From NCBI GenBank assembly GCA_014084085.1, contig NPFB01000037.1, positions 6,860 to 70,859 on the forward strand: a stretch of 64,000 bases of DNA, in the 5' to 3' direction. The stretch's first letter is position 1, and each line of letters starts with the position of its first letter. A program made the translations under genes and the position numbers. The notes under the pieces were generated by a model, which made no database searches, was not told the origin of the DNA, and saw only the letters and a list, made by a program, of their open reading frames with translations. The DNA comes from Hondaea fermentalgiana (taxonomy: Eukaryota; Sar; Bigyra; Thraustochytrida; Thraustochytriidae). This document shows positions 60,838 to 64,000 of this stretch, piece after piece.

Positions 60838-63800
60838 CTATTGTGAAATGGAACCGGAAGAGGACGACCGACGCCGTAGGAAAAGTGCAGTCTCTCGCGC
60901 ACGCACGCGAATGGCTCGCTTCGCAGCCTTGACGCGTGCAAACGTGCGAAGCTCATTCAGATGGGCTCGAGCGTGTTTGCAGGCTCGAAAACGACGCAGC
61001 GAGCGTTGAATGACCCTTGCAGCCTGCACGCGCCGTAGCATAATCTCGGAACGTGCCACGCGACGTGCCAGCCGATTGATCGTCGTTGCGGCCTCGCTCC
61101 GCTGTCTGCTTGCTTTGAACATTGTCAAAAAGTGTGAGCACGCCCTCGCGACAGCCAGGCAGCTTCGCCAAGACGCGCGTATCCGCGCGGCCCTCATCTG
61201 CGCCAATTGCTCTTCGCTTGGCCGCAGCAGCGATTGCACCGTGTGGATGGATCGACAGCTGTAAGCCGCATCTTTTGGACCAATCTGGATAAAGGCCTTG
61301 TCCATGCCAAGTGCATAAAGGATCCCCTTCACTATGGTCTGAGAATCACGGCGGAGGTCCGCCAGTGGCAAGTGAGCTCGATATGGCTGCAAGATCGACT
61401 GCACGGAAACGGAGTGGAGAAAGCGCCCAGCGCGGTGTTTTCGCGCCACTTCCACGAGCTTGCTGTCCGCTACTTGCTTCATGACACCCTGCAGGCAGCA
61501 GGAGCCGACCTCAAACGCGCTGGACTTTTTCTTCATGAAAAGGGCCTCCGTTGCCGCAAGCTTGGAATCCTCTGCTCGAATGCAGCGCACAAAATGAACA
61601 TTCACGCCATAGTCCATGAGCCACGACACGAGCCTACCCACATCCCGTCGATAGAGCGTCACGACTTGAGACTTTTCAGGAAGACGCAGCTCCTTGGTGA
61701 ACTGCTGCGCGCTCTTGGCTAAGAGCGACTGCCAGTGTCCAAGCTGATTCTTCTCTGCAAAGTCGCCCTCATGCGCAGCAACATACGCATTCTCAGGCCC
61801 CGAAATGCGATGCTCCTGAAACTCCACGTGGTCAAGAAAATCTTCCTGGCGGTGGAGGCCAAGCAAAGATGACATCGACGACGATGAGGCCTCGGTCGAT
61901 GCCGAAGACATTGACATCGAAGCGGTGCGCGACATCATCTCATGCTCCGCTTCTCGAGAACTGCTTGCCGAAACTCTTTCACCGTGACCCGTGTGCCCGC
62001 GATAGTTTGCCGCATCCGCAAATTCGTCCTCGAGTCTTGCCAAGAGACCGCCGCCAGCAATGCTTCCAAACAATACTTCCATGGGGTAAGATGTTCCATG
62101 CGCCGTCTTGCCCAGCACCGCGTGATCAAAAATATCGTGCTCGATTGCGACGCCCACCGCATCAGCCAACGTATTCTCAAAGGGCCGCGATTCGTCAATT
62201 CCGCCGTGCTCACGATCAGCAGCAGCAGGAAGACAATCCACAATGGTTACAGAGCGCGTGCCATTGGTGAGCGGTTCGAGCTCGCCCAGCTTTTGGTTGA
62301 CGCGCTCCTCCACCCAGCGCAAGACGCCCCAAAACACGGACTTGGCCAGAGCTCGCGCCTTGTGCTCACCCATTGCAGGGTCCTTTGTGCCCACACAGAG
62401 CGCGTCCTCAAGTACCGCCGTCTCGAGGCCCAGCAAAAAGGCTGCCTTCTCCAATGGGGTTCCCTGCAACTGACCTAGGGCGGAAAGCCTTCGTTCACCA
62501 CCAGCGACGAGAACGTCTTCGGCAGACTGATGCCCCCCCAGACCGGTAGGTCGGCGCCGCAGTGGACCACTCCCGTGGCGTCGTAGAATAGGTTCGGATT
62601 CTCGGAGCACCAGTGCATGACCATTTTGAGTCACCTTGCGCTGTGGTGGTAAATTTTCCGTCCACGGTCCCCGCGAGCTGCGCGAATGCCTTTTCAGCAT
62701 TAGTATCGATGACATTTGGCCCTTGGCGCTCTCAGAGTGCACCTTGCTGAGGCCCGATGAACCAAAGTCTACGCCGCTGCCGCTGCTGGTGCTGGTGCTG
62801 GTGCTGCTGGTGCTGCTGGACAACGCCGCAGGTGGCAAAAGGGAAGCATGAGAAGCCTTTGATGGCCCACTTATTGGAATGCCTGGGCTCACTTTGCCCT
62901 TGTCCTCCTGCATCGGAGCCTGCCACTTGAAGGAAGAACTGCTGGTGCTTCTCCTCAGCAAAAAACTCGATCCGGTTGAGCGTGGACGAGTCCGCCCGCG
63001 AAGCCCTCGTCGAGGCGCCGCAACGACAACGCGGCCGTCACTACGCTGGACAAAGGAAAGCTTGCCCAAATGGAGGACAGCAGCCAGTGTTGAAAAAATG
63101 TGCAGACGGTCAGCCACGTCAAGACCCACAGTCTCCATATCCTCCATCAAATGTGCCATCAAGTCCGACTCCTTTTGACTTGTGGCGTCAATGCTGCACT
63201 GTAAAGACGGCTCCAGGCCGAGGCGAGCACAAGAATCCGCATCCAGACTGGTGCTCATCAGCCGTAAGACGGCCAGGCTCTCCTCTGGAATGCAAGTTGT
63301 CGCTCGCCAGGGCTCAAAAAATACTGCACTCACCTGCGACGCACATGGCGCGCGCGACAGAGAATCCCCGGTCGAAGCATAGCTAATTTCAGCTGTTACG
63401 AGCGCTCGCGACCGCAACGATCCCCGAGCATCCATCGAAGATGTAAACACTTGCATCACCCTGCAGGCCGCAGTGGTTCCTCGACGCAAGCAGGAATTTC
63501 CCGTCATTAGCGCACGTGCAAGCTCTTCGGCAGCCTTGGTCTTTCCGGTGCCAGAGGGGCCCGTCACGAGAATGATCTGATTTTCCTGCTTTGCATGCAT
63601 GGTCATTCGCACTGCATCAGCATATTCGAGAATGGGCCCACTTCGCTCGAGCGTGGCCAAGAGCCCCTTTCCTTCCTTGTTGCTGCACGTTTCGTTATTT
63701 GCAAGGTACACCAGCGTGTCGCCCGCAAAAATGGCGCGCGTGCCTTGGGCACTCGCCTCTTGCAACGCGCGCGTGGCGGCAGGGAGGTGGAGATGCTCCA

Positions 63801-64000
63801 GCGTCGCAAGGTCCGTGCAAGACCTTACGTCTGCGCTATGATTTGCGTGCAAAACATCCGAGACCCGGGCGGCAACCACGTTGCCGTTCTTGAGCTTGAG
63901 CCACACGAGCTCCTCGCTCGAGCCGCAAATGGAGTCCTGATCATGAAGCACAGCGCCCAACATCCAGCGACGTTCCAGCGAGTACTTTTTGCGCATCAGT
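60838..64000 (-). CDS. Highly divergent myosin heavy chain with degenerate nucleotide switches and IQ motifs (partial at window edge)
   Basis: At least 1052 aa are present; the frame is still open at the window edge, so the N-terminus may be incomplete. Near the N-terminus an SH3-like strand (ELVWLKLKNGNVVAARV) is followed by a myosin-type stretch (FAGDTLVYLANN, then NQIILVTGPSGTGKTKAAEE, near 63528-63575). The P-loop GPSGTGKT replaces the usual GESGAGKT. I could not find switch I (NxNSSR) or switch II (DIxGFE) where they belong (the latter region reads VTIVDCLPAAAD). The LAAVLHLGKLSF helix, an insert of about 150 residues rich in Ser, and the actin-side NVHFVRCIRAED (about 61578-61605) are recognisable. 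Basic IQ-like repeats end the protein (60900-61160). It may be a pseudo-motor; cargo is unknown. Confidence 0.75.
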   Translation of the reverse strand, partial: LMRKKYSLERRWMLGAVLHDQDSICGSSEELVWLKLKNGNVVAARVSDVLHANHSADVRSCTDLATLEHLHLPAATRALQEASAQGTRAIFAGDTLVYLANNETCSNKEGKGLLATLERSGPILEYADAVRMTMHAKQENQIILVTGPSGTGKTKAAEELARALMTGNSCLRRGTTAACRVMQVFTSSMDARGSLRSRALVTAEISYASTGDSLSRAPCASQVSAVFFEPWRATTCIPEESLAVLRLMSTSLDADSCARLGLEPSLQCSIDATSQKESDLMAHLMEDMETVGLDVADRLHIFSTLAAVLHLGKLSFVQRSDGRVVVAAPRRGLRGRTRPRSTGSSFLLRRSTSSSSFKWQAPMQEDKGKVSPGIPISGPSKASHASLLPPAALSSSTSSTSTSTSSGSGVDFGSSGLSKVHSESAKGQMSSILMLKRHSRSSRGPWTENLPPQRKVTQNGHALVLRESEPILRRHGSGPLRRRPTGLGGHQSAEDVLVAGGERRLSALGQLQGTPLEKAAFLLGLETAVLEDALCVGTKDPAMGEHKARALAKSVFWGVLRWVEERVNQKLGELEPLTNGTRSVTIVDCLPAAADREHGGIDESRPFENTLADAVGVAIEHDIFDHAVLGKTAHGTSYPMEVLFGSIAGGGLLARLEDEFADAANYRGHTGHGERVSASSSREAEHEMMSRTASMSMSSASTEASSSSMSSLLGLHRQEDFLDHVEFQEHRISGPENAYVAAHEGDFAEKNQLGHWQSLLAKSAQQFTKELRLPEKSQVVTLYRRDVGRLVSWLMDYGVNVHFVRCIRAEDSKLAATEALFMKKKSSAFEVGSCCLQGVMKQVADSKLVEVARKHRAGRFLHSVSVQSILQPYRAHLPLADLRRDSQTIVKGILYALGMDKAFIQIGPKDAAYSCRSIHTVQSLLRPSEEQLAQMRAARIRASWRSCLAVARACSHFLTMFKASRQRSEAATTINRLARRVARSEIMLRRVQAARVIQRSLRRFRACKHARAHLNELRTFARVKAAKRAIRVRARETALFLRRRSSSSGSISQ

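Noticed and set aside
1..64000. tRNA, rRNA, CRISPR or bacterial-type operon features
   Set aside because: A by-eye look for T-arm patterns, array spacers and ribosome binding sites found nothing convincing; the genes are eukaryotic.

Overview
This window looks like a nuclear scaffold from a GC-rich, intron-poor eukaryotic protist. I think a thraustochytrid-type labyrinthulomycete (Stramenopiles) is most likely. The evidence is: long single-exon genes with strong G/C third-position bias; eukaryote-only families (alpha-adaptin, TSR1, XRCC2, CDK, class C receptor, four-domain calcium channel, NOX, myosin); Pro/Thr-rich extracellular stalks and a WRKY19-like zinc cluster of the kind common in stramenopiles; and intergenic DNA full of simple repeats. 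The taxon is an inference; no rRNA or tRNA gene is visible. Two runs of 100 N (12150-12249 and 37690-37789) are assembly gaps.

Region 1 (1-9.2 kb) is the accessory part. It holds four tandem, same-strand paralogues (ATGs at 673, 2567, 4587 and 8159) of a secreted protein family that I do not recognise. Each has a signal peptide, a Lys-rich Cys module, a long Asp/Glu tract without Cys, a near-invariant RAS[IV]MDFL helix, and two more Lys-rich Cys modules. This basic-acidic-basic layout is the best candidate here for an undescribed system, perhaps an extracellular matrix, wall or adhesive protein. The third copy carries a one-base frame break.

Region 2 (9.2-31 kb): about 3 kb of repeat-rich DNA with a gap, then an F-box-like/LRR/armadillo/SPRY protein, a phytanoyl-CoA dioxygenase-like enzyme, AP-2 alpha, a NADPH oxidase fused to WW and SH3 modules, XRCC2, TSR1 and a short-chain dehydrogenase.

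Region 3 (31-45 kb): a four-domain EEEE voltage-gated calcium channel whose 5' end runs into the second gap, a Golgi-type sulfotransferase, a broken or spliced small gene, a 113-bp tandem duplication, and a nuclear protein with AT-hooks, a WRKY19-like zinc cluster and an MBD-like segment.

Region 4 (45-64 kb): a PSTAIRE CDK with a long tail, a divergent PITHD1/NDUFAF6 pair, an AT-rich island of about 240 bp with a possible small three-exon gene beside it, a class C 7TM receptor with a C-terminal WW-like segment, and a divergent myosin lacking recognisable switch motifs that runs to the window edge.

Most genes are ordinary housekeeping or signalling genes with no operon-like logic. The common themes, by inference only, are cell surface and secretion (Cys-rich cluster, sulfotransferase, AP-2) and membrane signalling (NOX, calcium channel, receptor).
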